DNA from: Datnioides undecimradiatus
Taxonomy: Eukaryota; Chordata; Actinopteri; Lobotiformes; Datnioididae
Assembly: GCA_008933995.1 (NCBI GenBank)
Contig: WARS01000046.1
Span: 4,202,026 to 4,266,025, forward strand
Reading direction: 5' to 3'
Length of the DNA: 64,000 nt
The stretch's first letter is position 1; every line of letters starts with the position of its first letter. The notes beneath the pieces were generated by a model that saw nothing but the letters and a program-made list of their open reading frames with translations, searched no databases and was not told the origin of the DNA. Made by a program: the position numbers and the translations under genes. Below, piece by piece: positions 1-11,274 of the stretch.

Positions 1-234
1 TTTCCTAGTCAGTTAAGAGAATATACTTGCTCTTATTGAGCTGTTGGTTATTTCGGGGGAAATCAAGTGTTTTTTCTTGAAATATCTCTGCCTGAGGAAT
101 ACATAGTTAGTTATAATTATAATAATGTATTAATTATTTAGGTGTTTCCTCTATTTTAATTAAAATTACACAGTTAAATACACATTAATCAAATGCCCAA
201 TTGTGTGACAGCAGCAAGACCTTGTGAGACTTTG

Positions 235-475
235 TGTTTTCTTTTATTCAACATCTGTGCGGTATTTGTTTTACACACCATAAGAAATGTGAATGAGCAC
301 TTGAATGATTTACAGAATCCTAAGTGACACCAAAACACTTTCTGATTGGTCCTGGCAAAAATAAAACCCTCCCATCATTCATCTTAAAACAACTCAACTA
401 TGGCGAGGTGACTCAGTGTCATGGAGTAATTAATCTTCATTTTAAAGTCAGTTAAACACAATAAATCACATACAG
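235..475. repeat. Duplicated non-coding block, partner at about 4240-4445
   Basis: This stretch shares clear, diverged similarity with about 4240-4445. Both have a GAATGTG/GAATGTGTT-like start, a run containing GAGCACTTGA, a phrase like CTGA(T/C)TGGTC, and CATCTTAAAACAA. It lies downstream of the CRISP gene in the direction of transcription. It looks like the outer part of a local duplication whose inner part is at 2260-2945 versus 4480-5030. No reading frame is conserved. Confidence 0.6.
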
Positions 476-479
476 CTTG

Positions 480-2250
480 GTGCATTGAGCCCTGAGGTCT
501 TTGTTAAGAGTCAAATGAAGTGAGCTCCTTTTTTCAGCTTCCTGTTTCTAATCCAGAGGGACTGTGATGTAGCAAGATAACAGTTCAGACTAAATGAACT
601 GTCTTCAGTCTGGACAGACTGATGTAACTGATCTCCCAGCATCTTCCTGTCTATGACAATGTTTTTTGTTGTTCTGCCAATGAATTTCCCTCTTTGTCTT
701 TCTTTCACCCTTAACCTTCTTTTCTTGGGCCATTTCATTAAATAATGATCATCCCCTTCACTTGATTATTTTCTCTGTCCCTAGACACACAGAGAGCTGT
801 CTGGTGGAGCTTTAGTACCTTGTGTTAACATGTTTTATTTGAACTCAGACTGAGTGAATCTTTGCTGTAGAACCTTGCAGGATAAACCAGGTCACATTCT
901 TCATTCATATAAAACCTACAACAACTTCAACAGTGCAGAACATGCACATAGTCATTGCTTTTCCTATGTTAGACAATCTACATGTCAGGAAGACAAGCTG
1001 ACGCCAGAGTCATAAACATTTTCTGGCCCTGGGACTAACTGTCGAGGCTCGCTGGTGAACTTGATAAGCCTCATGGGGTGGCACAGCCGGGCTTATCAAG
1101 CATGGCCAAGCCAGAGGACTTCTGCTATCTCTGGACCAACTGGCAGAGGAAAAACTCATCCCCTTATCTCCTCTCTGCTGGGGTAATAACACTCCTTCCA
1201 GCTCCCCTGTTCACTCACTTCAGGTGGTGCTCTCATCTGTCTCCTCAGTTAACTTCATGGGGACTGCAGTGACGAAGCAGGAACACAGGCCCAGACTTCT
1301 TATTTGACTCCTACAAGCTGTGCTGCAAAGAGTGAGACTTCCTTGGCTTGCAGTCAAGATTACAGAAATTCAGACCCAAGTGTTTATTTTCAGTGAAAGA
1401 AGTTTGTTATCACATGAACAGGAGCTAATTTCAACACAATAGCGGTGCGTGTGACAGAATGGTGATCGGAAATCTAATGTTGAAGTTAGAGCTTATTATT
1501 TATGAGCCAAAATGAAAACAACCTCTTCAGTAAGTGTAGAGAGGAAGCTTAGAGTAGACTTGTAACAGAAAAAAACAGAAAAGATCAAGTTTGGCTAAAA
1601 TCCAACCAGCTGAGCCTGTCTGTAGACTGCATGAGCCTAACTCATACAAACACAGCCTTACTTGAACCAGGAGCCTGCCGTGCAACAAGAACATGTGCTC
1701 TTGACCCCTGAAGAGTGGCACACTCTCACTGCTTCAGATGTGGGTAAATCAGAGCTTCTTCTTCAGTAAAAAGGAAAGTTGCACTCTGACACAACAAAGG
1801 ACATGCTTGGACATTTCTGGATGTCCAAAGACTGGTGTTTTGTTCCCCTGCTATATTAGCAAATTTCATTAAATTGATAATCACAAGTAGTTTTTAGATG
1901 TGTTAAAATTTTAATATACCATGCTGCCATAACTAATTTGTCCTCATTCTTCCTCACTTAAACTCCAGTGATAACCCAGTTATATCACTAAAGTTTGTAA
2001 TCATAACTGGGTAATTTAAAAGTGGGGGTTTTTACTCAGTAACTGAGTCCTCAAAACCTTATTTTGCAGTGCTGTCTGAATATTTAAACCACTTTTAAAA
2101 AGATGAAGAAAAAATAAAATTATGCAAAGAGAAGATTTTAGAAAATTTTTGCAACAACTTGATTTGTAATTAATTGTTTCCTTTCAAATGGGAAACGATG
2201 TATTTCATGGACAGTTTGCCATCTTATCTAACAGGATGTTATTTTTCCAG
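480..2250. other. Non-coding interval, no gene recognised
   Basis: I see no coding region with recognisable similarity or plausible exon structure. A perfect 11-bp inverted repeat (CTTGATAAGCC at 1060-1070 against GGCTTATCAAG at 1090-1100) and a weaker stem at about 1974-2012 are present. This 1.8 kb separates two blocks that sit next to each other in the partner copy at 4.2-5.0 kb, so it may be an insertion in this copy or a deletion in the other. Confidence 0.4.
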
Positions 2251-2793
2251 CTTTCTGTGGAATCAGGCTGGATCCACAGGAAGCCGTCCCAAACTTTACC
2301 TGCTTTCAGTGTATTATGACTATTTAAAAGGGTATTTTCATTGTTCATTGACACTGCACCAACCATTGCAAGAAATCTTGATCCAAACTGCTTCTTTTTG
2401 TATCTTCCACAAGAGCAAAATGGATTACACATGATCAGCAGTCTGAATTGTTACCTACAGCAAGTAGGTGTGGTCAACTTTAAGTTTTTCTTGCCTCAGC
2501 TTTTGAAAATCTCTGTGGAATTAACTTTTCCCCCCTACTCCTGCCAAATCCACACTGTCAAGTGTGCTCTCCTTCCTCTTTGTGAGTTAACGCCTTATAT
2601 ACAATCAAAGGGCACCTGGCTGTGCAGGCTGTGTTTGTCCAGAGAGGTACTGTGCCAAAGTAAACTTCCTTTTTAGTATCTGCTGATTACTGAGCAGGTC
2701 AAAAAGCCTGAAGTATAAAATCAGGGGGACACAAGCTTTAATGCTTAGTATATTTATTGAAACTGAACGATGAGTCAGAGGCCATGTTGATAT

Positions 2794-2924
2794 TAACACG
2801 ATCTTAGTGGTACACCTGCAGGAGCCGCAATACCAAGAGGCCACATCACTGTTGCTGCAGCTCCACAGCTTCTTCAGACTGGGACAGTTGCTGTAGTTGC
2901 TTATCAATGTAGTGCAGGGGCTGG
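2794..2924 (-). pseudogene. Orphan duplicate of the CRISP last exon (cysteine-rich C-terminal domain)
   Basis: On the minus strand an acceptor (CTTCTCCAG) is followed by an exon matching the last exon of the gene at 4887-7491, sharing the phrases YSNCP and CSNSDVASW and a run of cysteines. The position of the normal TAA stop reads TTA here, so the frame runs on for about 60 more codons. The cysteine spacing near the end is altered (WYCGSC against WCPASC). The 3' flank, including an AATAAA on the minus strand at 2753-2758, is also duplicated. No upstream CRISP exons are visible between 2.95 and 4.8 kb, so this is a lone exon, most likely non-functional. It could instead serve as an alternative last exon if transcription starts elsewhere. 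Confidence 0.75.
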
Positions 2925-3073
2925 CTGGAGAAGACAGAGGAAAGGAGAAAATGAATGGATGCATCACTAAAAATGTCACTCAGTGAGTTTCATGTCATGT
3001 TGTTATAACTTAACTGTTATAACTAACTGTAATCTTCATTTTTTACTATTTCCTAGAAATGCTTTTGTGTGTT

Positions 3074-3080
<7 letters not shown>

Positions 3081-3115
<35 letters not shown>
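3081..3115. repeat. (TG)n microsatellite
   Basis: About 17 uninterrupted TG units preceded by a short (TA) run. Confidence 0.95.
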
Positions 3116-3118
<3 letters not shown>

Positions 3119-4239
3119 AAAACATGATAAAATATATAAAACATACATTAAAAATATGTAAAACGCATATTAATATCCAGCACCTAAGCAGATATCACAT
3201 ACCATATAATGTATGCTGAGTGATGACATAACGGTAGAGATTTTGTGCTGTCTTTTTTTCCAAGTAGGTTCAACCCAATACAAAATCCAAAAAAGCACTT
3301 ATTACATTTATAGATGGCTGGACAGGAAATGGGAAATCCTTTTTAATTAGTCGTCATGACATTGTGTTTTTTTTGTGATGTCTCCAGTGGGATGAACACT
3401 CCATCAGCAAAATACAATAACCTTACCAGATCTTTTAGTACCTGTTTCAGTGTGTGAGGAGGGAAACAGATGGTTATTTGCTGAAGGAAACTCATGAATT
3501 GCTTGGTTGGAATGAAAATGTTTCCTAAATTTGAACCATATTCTGAAGGAAGAGCTTGATCACAGAGTCTGGAGATTTATGGTCACAGGTAAACGGAAAG
3601 CTGAAGAACTGCATGATGTTTTATAGTAGGCCAAGTTGGATCTTGCTTATTCTTAGATATTGAAAGCCAGTAAATCAAATTTAGACCCAGACAACCCGCA
3701 GATGTGCTCATCTCTAAGCTGGCTGCCCTTGTTCAAATGATGTTACCTGGATGAAAGTAGTGATATGACTGTCTAATGTTTAAACTAAACTTAAAAAAAA
3801 ATTATTTACATGTACATGTACCATGAACAGGTGATGCAGTAATATAGCAATGACCTAAAATTTGACAAAAATCAACTTTTTATGACCTGCTTGTAAACTA
3901 TCCATGGTATTTCGTATCTTTTTATCTTTTCAGGCTGCAAGAAACTGCTGCTATTTCACTACAGGCGTTTTAAATGTGCTATTGTTTGTATTATGTTTCT
4001 TTTTTCAATTGAGTCCTGTAATAGTTTTGTATAACTCGTTTTGTGTCTTGTTTGTACTCTTGCACCTTAAGTGTAATCTGAATGTTGCTTCTCGCTGAAA
4101 GTGTTGCATCTTCCAATCGCTCAGTACAATTTGCGTTACATAAGTATCCCATGAGAAGTATTTGTAGTAATACCCTTTCAGAGTTTACATAAACACTTAT
4201 TTTCTCAATATTTGCCTTCTTTGCTTTAAGTCTGTTTTC

Positions 4240-4445
4240 TTTTAGTCAACACGTGTACCGAATGTGTTTACACAATGTAAGAGATGTAGATGAAACACTT
4301 AAGCATGAGCACTTGAGAGTCTGGACAAACAAAAGAGATACTGAAACACGCTCTGACTGGTCAGGTCCAGTTCTCCAGGCATCTTAAAACAAAGAAACTT
4401 CCTGTGGAATTTACATGACGGAGTTTTCAGTCTTATCATGAGAAA
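4240..4445. repeat. Duplicated non-coding block, partner at about 235-475
   Basis: Second copy of the block at 235-475. Here it is followed within about 40 bp by the region homologous to 2260-2945, whereas the other copy has about 1.8 kb in between. Confidence 0.6.
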
Positions 4446-4837
4446 CTAAAATGGTGAGCTCTTCTATTCTAGGAAGTCTGGATTCCACTGAAATAATATG
4501 GATATCTTACATAAGGGCAAATGGATTAGACATGATCAGCAGTCTTCGTTATTAACCACAGTAAGCAGGTGTGGTCAACTCTTGTACTTTCTTGGCTTGG
4601 TTTTGGAAAGTCTCTGTGGAATTGAGTTTTCCTCACCACTCCTGCCAAATCAACCCAGTCAAGTGTGTTCCTCTTTGTGAGTTTACACCCTACATGTAGT
4701 CAAAGGGCACCTGGCTCTGCAGGCGGTGTTTGTCCAGAGAGGTGCCAAATTTACTGTTTACTCCATGCTGATTACTGAGTAGGTCAAACCCCCAGAAGAA
4801 TGAAATCACAGGGACACACATTTTAAGGATGAGCACA

Positions 4838-4843
4838 TTTATT
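4838..4843 (-). terminator. Poly(A) signal of the CRISP gene
   Basis: AATAAA on the minus strand about 45 bp past the stop codon at 4887. It is conserved in the duplicate at 2753-2758. Confidence 0.6.
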
Positions 4844-4886
4844 GAAACTGACTGATGAGTCACAGCCCAGCTGACTATGTGGGTAT

Positions 4887-7491
4887 TTAAATGATCTGAG
4901 TGGTGCACTTGCAGGAAGCAGGACACCAAGAGGCCACATCGCTGTTGCTGCAGCCCCACTGCTGCTTCAGATCAGGACAGTTGCTGTACTTATTAGAGTA
5001 GGGACAGGGGTTGGCTGGAAGAGACGGAGAGATGAATAATAACTACAACATCCCATTGAGATCCAAGAAAAAGAAAATGGTAAAACTGAAAGCCAGTACT
5101 GAGTTATATAGCCAAGTTATAACTCTCCTAAAATGTCTTATTTAATGTCTTCTTGTTAATTTCAGATAAATAAAATTAAAATTAATGGTATTGAAACAAT
5201 TCATGTATGAATGGTAACATGTTCCAGAAACTCTGATCTTCAAGATATATTTTCAGGATCTAGAGCAAAGAACTGTTTAATAATTAATTCTCTCTGGAAA
5301 ACATGAGAAATATACAAAAATAACTTCTGTTGCGATGAGCACTAGAAAATGGGAGCAGGGTCCATAGGTGGTGTAATAAAGTGACTTATGTCATAAAGCG
5401 TCACCCAAAATCCAGTCAGCCATTTTCATTCTCTCAAAAATAGATGGGCAGATTTGTGACTTACTGCACAGTTTGGTGTTACAGGCATTTGTGCAGTCAG
5501 CACAGCTGGGTCCTGATTGGTAAGGGCGAGCGTACTGGTAGTTACCACTGCAATACATTAAATGTAAGTATTAAACAGCATAAAGATTCACACAACCTGG
5601 ATACGAGATGCAAATTACAAGTTTTCTCCTCATTACTGCAGAACATTACTGTACTTTTGTTGCATTAGCTTTAGTGTTTGTCTCTCCAAGAATTACAGAT
5701 GTGCTTTTAATGTTTTTAACACATTTATTAGCAATAGAGATTCCCTAAAAATCAAATTAACAAGGATTTCGTGCAACAATTTGTACACAGCTGATGCACA
5801 AATATTCATGTAAATATTCACTAAAAGTGAGAAAACATGCTTCAACTTTAAAAGAGAAAAAAGGATCTGTACGCACGGAGGGCAGTAGTGGCAGACGTAG
5901 AAGTATTTGTACTGGGAGTTGGGACAGTAGGCCATAGCACAGCCAAGCTGGTTCGACCTGTACCAAACAACCTGTGTAGAGAACAAAAGAGAAAATACTA
6001 AATCATCAGGAGCTTTTAGCGTTAATCTACTGTTAGGGTTACTGAACTTTTAACTAATTTCAGTTTTCAGAAAGTAAGGGCCAATTTGTATGCAAGTTAG
6101 CATTAAGAAGCATTGTACAAACTGTGATTTAAGTGCACCTGTGTGTAGTGTCCAACAACTCCTCCATTGATAGAGCCCACTCCATAGCGCCAGTCCTTCA
6201 CCTCATCATACCAGGACTGGATCGCGTTACTCCAGGTGTTCTTGTAGCTGGCCATGTAAAGGTTCTCTCCACAACCGCTAGCTGCAGTCAGAGAGGAGAG
6301 GGAGATACTTCATCTTCTTCATTATTAAAGTTAAAGAAAACTGTACTGAAACAATTCAGTAGAATGATAACTTCATGAACTGTTTAGTGCTTGGTCACGG
6401 TGTCTGACTCACTGAAGTAAAACAGGGCGAATTATTCAGTTCAGCTCGTTTACTGGTGATGGATCATGATGGATCAGTGATTGAGCTGAGAATTTAGTTG
6501 GAAAAAGACACTGCTATTGCAAAAGTCTGTTGTGTATAGCACTTATATTATCTTGGCACATTATTATAAAATACAGTATTTGCCACTGTGTTTTACTATG
6601 AGACTTTAAGACACTCTAAGCCCACATTCACTGTGTGTGTAGGGTCAACAAAACTCTAAACACCTCTTTTTATTGTCACATGATTGTGACATTATTATAA
6701 TGCTTGTTTAACTTGTTAAGTAGTGCAGTTTACTTATGTATGTCTTTGTAAAATGAAGTGTGGTTGACTTTTTGTACTGTTTTATAGGTGTTATAATTTA
6801 CTTACTGCTGATCTCTCTGGAGCTGGCAGGGCTGTGCTTCATGGAGCAGGTGTTGGCCCATCTCTGAGCACTGGCTGCAGCCTCGTTGTTCCAGCTCTGT
6901 GGGGAGCAGAGGATAGAGTAGCTATTAGACTACAAGAACCACAGTACATTCTGTACACCACACAATCGCCAAGTACTGAGTGTTTTTTATGCATATTATA
7001 TGCAGCATGAGGGAACACATATAATAACAAACCGAGCACTGATGGGCTAGATGTCACTAGATGTTACCATTTGCAACATGTCGCTAGCAGTTGGCTGAAC
7101 ACCTCTTCTCAGGGCATTGTGCTTGTTCACAATCTCACTCTGGTCTGAAGAAGAGACCAGGACGGTGCCTAAAGAGACAATTAAAAAAAACAAAAACAGG
7201 TTTTGTAAAATTTAAATATGTCTATATACTGAATCTCAGCAGAGGTTATGTGTGAAGTATTCACTCACCCTGCATCAGGTATGGTTTTCAGAAGAGAAAA
7301 ATAATGGTTAATATATTGCAAATCAGAATAAAAAAATAACAAATTTATGTTTAGACAAAAGCTATTACACAATATCACTGCCTTTAGGAAGGACATTGCA
7401 TCTCACTTACCGCCATGGCCTCTGCCAAGGTGCCAGGCACCTGCAGAGCAGCAAAGAGGCCCAAAGCGCACAGAAAGCTCAAAGTGTACAT
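4887..7491 (-). CDS. Cysteine-rich secretory protein (CAP/CRISP family), seven coding exons
   Basis: Predicted secreted CAP-superfamily protein. Exons (minus): 7491-7411 (ATG, hydrophobic signal peptide [17 protein letters not shown]), about 7168 or 7139-7068, 6896-6806, 6281-6139, 5971-5877, 5547-5465 and 5014-4887 (stop). The CAP domain shows [40 protein letters not shown] and the CAP-signature-like [14 protein letters not shown] Cys-rich hinge and a C-terminal CRISP/ICR-like domain (about 10 Cys) follow. Length about 230-240 aa is normal for the family. Fish relatives are often labelled cysteine-rich venom protein-like. That name reflects homology only; venom function is not implied, and CAP proteins act in reproduction, immunity and ion-channel binding. 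Joining exon 1 (phase 0) to exon 2 needs either an inner acceptor at 7139 or an extra one-base exon. A TATA box lies about 50 bp upstream. Confidence 0.88.
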
Positions 7492-7541
7492 GGTCGCGGC
7501 TGTGACCAGGACTGTCAGCGTCCCAGAGTCACAGGTGTGAT

Positions 7542-7553
7542 TTATATATATAA
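7542..7553 (-). promoter_or_regulatory. TATA box of the CRISP gene
   Basis: TATATATATAA on the minus strand about 55 bp before the ATG at 7491. The short 5' leader between them has no other ATG. Spacing suits a TATA-driven, tissue-specific promoter. Confidence 0.6.
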
Positions 7554-7559
7554 GGACTA

Positions 7560-8750
7560 CACAGACACGTGACCAATGACCACAGAAATTCAAGGGCATC
7601 CTAGTTTTCAAGGAACATTCGAGCTGAAGATAGCATTTTGTCAACATGGCACCTGTGAAACATGCTCCACGATGTATGTAGTGGTCCGTGTTTACGTTGT
7701 ATGTATGATAACTGTGATAAAGAGGCAGGCAATATGTTCTGTATGTTCTTCTTATGGAGCAAGGTTATCATAAGAGGCTGTGCAATCTAAATTAAAGCTT
7801 GATAATTAAAAGGTTAAACAAAGATTAGAAACATTGATAACATTGATAATATTTAAGAGTATTTCACCCTCTCTTGTCTTTGACAGGTTACATGGATCAT
7901 GGCAGAACTGCTTGTGCAGATCTTCTAACGTGCTACTTCATAGTCCATGACGTACATGTAGTCCAGTTTGGAAACTTGACATCTGAGGGAAAGATAATCA
8001 TTAAAAATAAAATTGCATTGGCAGAATTTATTACCTAAAGAAAGAACAAAAGAAAGTGTTTATTATGTTTATGTCCAGCCCATTCAGCTTTCTAATTAAA
8101 CTTTTTGGCAACCAGATAAAACACAAAACATGCATAGTCAACAAACAAAAACACAGTCAAATGCATGCATGTATCATAAGGATTGTAAAAAAATAAATAT
8201 AGCTAATATTAAAACCTTGCTGTGTATCTGTGCTCGGAGGAAAGTGCCTTTGTAGTGACCTTTAATGGCATTATGTGCCGTTATCATAATATACACAGGA
8301 TGTGACTCGTGGTTTTGTAGCTTGACTCCATTAGTGTGACAAGTAGGGGTGAAATCTAGCTAAGTACATTTATTCAAGTACTTAAGCACAATTTGTTCAG
8401 CTGCTGTTACTGTTTTATACACAAAACACACGTCATAGATGCTGACTGATTTATTTTAGGGTTTTTTTGGTGTTGTTGTGCTGTTGATTGCGTCAGTAGT
8501 ACACAGTAGTACTTTGCTCTGCTTACTACACTAACACTCCTGCTGCTTCTCCAAACTGGGGCATGCCAACTGGCAGCTGCTTCAGGTAGCACAGTGACCA
8601 GCACGCTCTAACGACCCTACTTAAAAATATCTGGTTATTCCTTTTGTTCACAAATATGTTTTCAACTCTTTCAGGCTTGATTGCACTTGCAAACATCGAA
8701 AGAATTACAAACTTACAAAAAAAACCCCTATATTACTTAATTGACAAGCT
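7560..8750. other. Intergenic, no gene recognised
   Basis: AT-rich sequence with only short, unconserved reading frames. I recognise no exon, RNA gene or named repeat here. Confidence 0.4.
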
Positions 8751-8759
8751 GCCACTTCA

Positions 8760-8840
8760 CACAAAACTTTGCTGCCCTCCACTGGTCACCTGTGAGTTTC
8801 AGGCAGCAATTTACTGGCTTTTAAAGCCTCAGGTAAGATA
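8760..8840 (+). mobile_element. Possible LINE fragment (CR1/L2/Rex-like C-terminal tail)
   Basis: One frame reads ALHWSPVSFRQQF, close to the LHWLPVxFRxxF signature near the C-terminus of many fish CR1/L2-type LINE reverse transcriptases. It is followed by a stop. The fragment is too short to classify further. Confidence 0.35.
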
Positions 8841-9258
8841 ATACTTTCTTTATCCCACAGCGGGGAAGTTTACACAGTGCAGCAGCTCAAAGTCAGAACA
8901 AGGAAAGAAAAAGGGTAAAATAAAATCCTGTAAAATATCTTTCAGTGCATTCTTTAGGATTTGTTTTTGTCTCTCTGAGCTAACAAAACAACATTGTTGT
9001 ATCTTAAAATAAAATAATGGTGCTATACTGTATGACAATATTTAGTTGCACTGAATGACACGAATCACTGTGACTCACAAATACTGATTAAATGTGATCC
9101 CTTGAGCAAGAACCAATGTTAGTCTGATGAAGTTTCATTAGTACTTTTCTTTAAGCTACTTTTTAAGTTATAAAATTGTGAAAAAAAAATCCATCATCAA
9201 CCACCAACCCAGGCACAGGGTAGAATTTGCATGAAATTTCATGAAACCATGAAAACAA

Positions 9259-9359
9259 TACCTCGCTTTTCTTCTGGCAAGTCTTTCTGCCCTAGCAACT
9301 GGATCTGCATTAATTTTTTGTCTGTGTAATGCAGCCCTCTCCTTATTAGACAATGGCAT
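9259..9359 (-). CDS. Orphan exon-like reading frame, basic N-terminus of an uncharacterised protein
   Basis: ATG at 9359 (minus) opens a 33-codon basic segment starting MPLSNKERAALHRQK and containing ADPVARAERLARRKARY, followed directly by a GTATTG donor. The style (K/R-E-R repeats with DPxxRAEyL) resembles the start of uncharacterised, probably transposon-borne fish proteins. I could not find a continuing exon at lower coordinates. A full TGACGTCA lies about 500 bp upstream at 9861-9868. It may be a true first exon, a transposon relic or chance. Confidence 0.3.
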
Positions 9360-9860
9360 CTACATTGTAAAAATAATATGCCTTAAAATACATTAAAATT
9401 ACAGCAAATAGTTAAAAATGATAATACTCAGTATTCATACAAGTAAATTTATGAATTGCATGATTAAATGTTGTTAACCTGTGTTAAAAATTGGGATAAC
9501 AAAGCTACTTCATTCAGCATAACTGATGACATTGTGGTCTAACATGAATTTTTGTTGTGCTGAATGACAAAAGCGTTATACTGAAGGACTGATTTCAAAC
9601 ATAAACATATTTAACAGGCAGTTCTTTGGTCACCTATATACAGTAACTACTTTGATGTGTAAAGATTATCCTTACTTTTCACCATGTAAATAGCTTTTTA
9701 TACACTAATAACATTAAAAGTATGTTTTCTGTGTTGTACTGGAGGACAAGGTTTAATGTTACAATAGTTACTAGAAGGTGAAAAGGTTAAATCATCAAAT
9801 ATTTCAGAGGGATTTACTCATCTCACAATGACTGAGGGTCTTAAAAAAGAGTTTTCTTTG

Positions 9861-9868
9861 TGACGTCA
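9861..9868. promoter_or_regulatory. Full palindromic CRE (TGACGTCA)
   Basis: Perfect 8-bp ATF/CREB consensus. It sits upstream of the orphan minus-strand exon at 9359. There is no TATA or other core element that I can tie to it. Confidence 0.3.
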
Positions 9869-10199
9869 CACACTGTCAAATGATTACAATCATGTGATGT
9901 GCGTTTAAAATGGCTTTTTAACGTTGTTACACTGAATGCAATTGATGAAGTGGAAAAGTCCGGACAAAATTATTCAGGTTTTGAAATATTTTATAGGGGG
10001 CACGTGTCAACCATTATTCTACTGTTACAGACACCAACACAATTATGCCAAGGTTGTTCATTTAAATTTTATGATGAATCTCTACATTTTATAAAAACTG
10101 TTGTGATTAAAATGTGGACATGGACAAAAACATGGACAGTTACACTGAAGGACATTTTGACAGTTTAGAGCTGAATAGCTGAATCCCTTAATTTTATAC

Positions 10200-11040
10200 T
10201 TTGCAACACAAATATTTTTGGGTGAAAAGAAGGATAAGAGCTGCATAATTTAACATTACATTTATAAATGTTTATCTTTTCATTTTAAATAAATGGCATT
10301 TGGACAGCAATATTACATGTCCTGTCTTTCACCCATCAGTGTATTGCATAAGAGACTTGTACCGTAGATCCCTGAAGTATACGAAAAAGAAACCAGTTGA
10401 AAAATTACATTACTGATGCCTCGGAATTATTAGGAGAAAGTCCTTGTTTTTTGTTTCCAATTCAATAAAGTTTATTTAGTTTTCCCCTCATTACATGACA
10501 TATCTGTTTTACACCGTGTGCTTTGTTTTCTAACGCGTCCACTCCTGACATCGAACCCGTTGCCATATATTGTCGTCAACGTTCTGCTTAAATGAATGAA
10601 TGAGATTAAAAAGATACGGGGCAGCGCACTTTGAGTCATTCTCCTTCACCGCTGAAACGAAGCAGGTCACTAAAGAAAATATGGGACTCATTGTTCACAC
10701 AGTATATATGTTCTGAACACTGAGACATTAAGACGGGTTACCGTTTGTTATATCTTTGCTTCGCCTCACTCAGGACAAAAATGTTCTTAGTCCATGTACA
10801 CAAACAGGCAACATCAGAGGTGAGTTTTCTGACATCATTGTCCATATAGTCGCTGTATTTACTCCTCCAGTTTGTGTATGATAAATGCTGCCTCTGTGAC
10901 AATAGAAAACAAAGACTGGTTTTCACAGCTGAAAACACAATTTTTATATTTGTCGAAAAATTACAACTGTTTCACAGCTGCTATTCTAAGGCGACCATAA
11001 AGAATAAACGTTAACGTTTAACACCAATGTAAATATTCTA
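10200..11040. other. Intergenic, no gene recognised
   Basis: No convincing exon. A 66-codon minus-strand frame at 10738-10938 has no recognisable domain or splice context. Confidence 0.4.
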
Positions 11041-11073
11041 GGTGCGTCTGCCGTGCGTGTGCCCTGAATGTTG

Positions 11074-11121
11074 TGACGTCACAGCACGTGACAAAAGCTC
11101 AAAGTCAACAGAGTATAAATA
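11074..11121 (+). promoter_or_regulatory. Core promoter: CRE, E-box, TATA
   Basis: TGACGTCA at 11074-11081, CACGTG at 11085-11090 and TATAAATA at 11114-11121 lie within 50 bp, in the order expected upstream of a start site near 11145. The ATG follows at 11275. CRE plus E-box suggests control by ATF/CREB and bHLH-zip (USF/MITF/TFEB type) factors. This is the clearest core promoter in the accessory part of the window. Confidence 0.7.
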
Positions 11122-11274
11122 GGACTTGTTAGTGGCGGATTTTATCAAACAACTATTTTGCAAAACGTTTTGCGAACTTCTGAGAGCCAAGGACAGCACA
11201 AAGGAAGAACAAGGAATCGCTCCTTTTATCCTACCTTAATTTACTGGACGATACTGTGAATTATCTCGTTTGAG

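Larger units (their letters stand above)
9046..10157. repeat. Dispersed short direct repeat, consensus GTTRYACTGAAKGACA
   Basis: Related 15-16 bp copies occur near 9046 (TTGCACTGAATGACAC), 9553 (TTGTGCTGAATGACAA), 9575 (TTATACTGAAGGACTG), 9732 (TTGTACTGGAGGACAA), 9926 (TTACACTGAATGCAAT) and 10140 (TTACACTGAAGGACAT). All are on the same strand with irregular spacing. They may be subterminal or internal repeats of an unclassified transposon that also carries the small reading frame at 9259-9359. Confidence 0.4.

Noticed and set aside
511-738. 75-codon minus-strand frame near the left edge
   Set aside because: No recognisable motif, no promoter or splice context, and sequence composition like its surroundings.
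1010-1192. tRNA-like hairpin around 1060-1100
   Set aside because: Only one stem; no anticodon arm, T-loop or box A/B sequence.
3077-3115. Possible CRISPR-like or regulatory array
   Set aside because: Simple TG dinucleotide repeat in a eukaryotic genome; no spacers.
10738-10938. 66-codon minus-strand frame upstream of the acidic gene promoter
   Set aside because: No similarity I recognise and no supporting splice partners; it may be chance.
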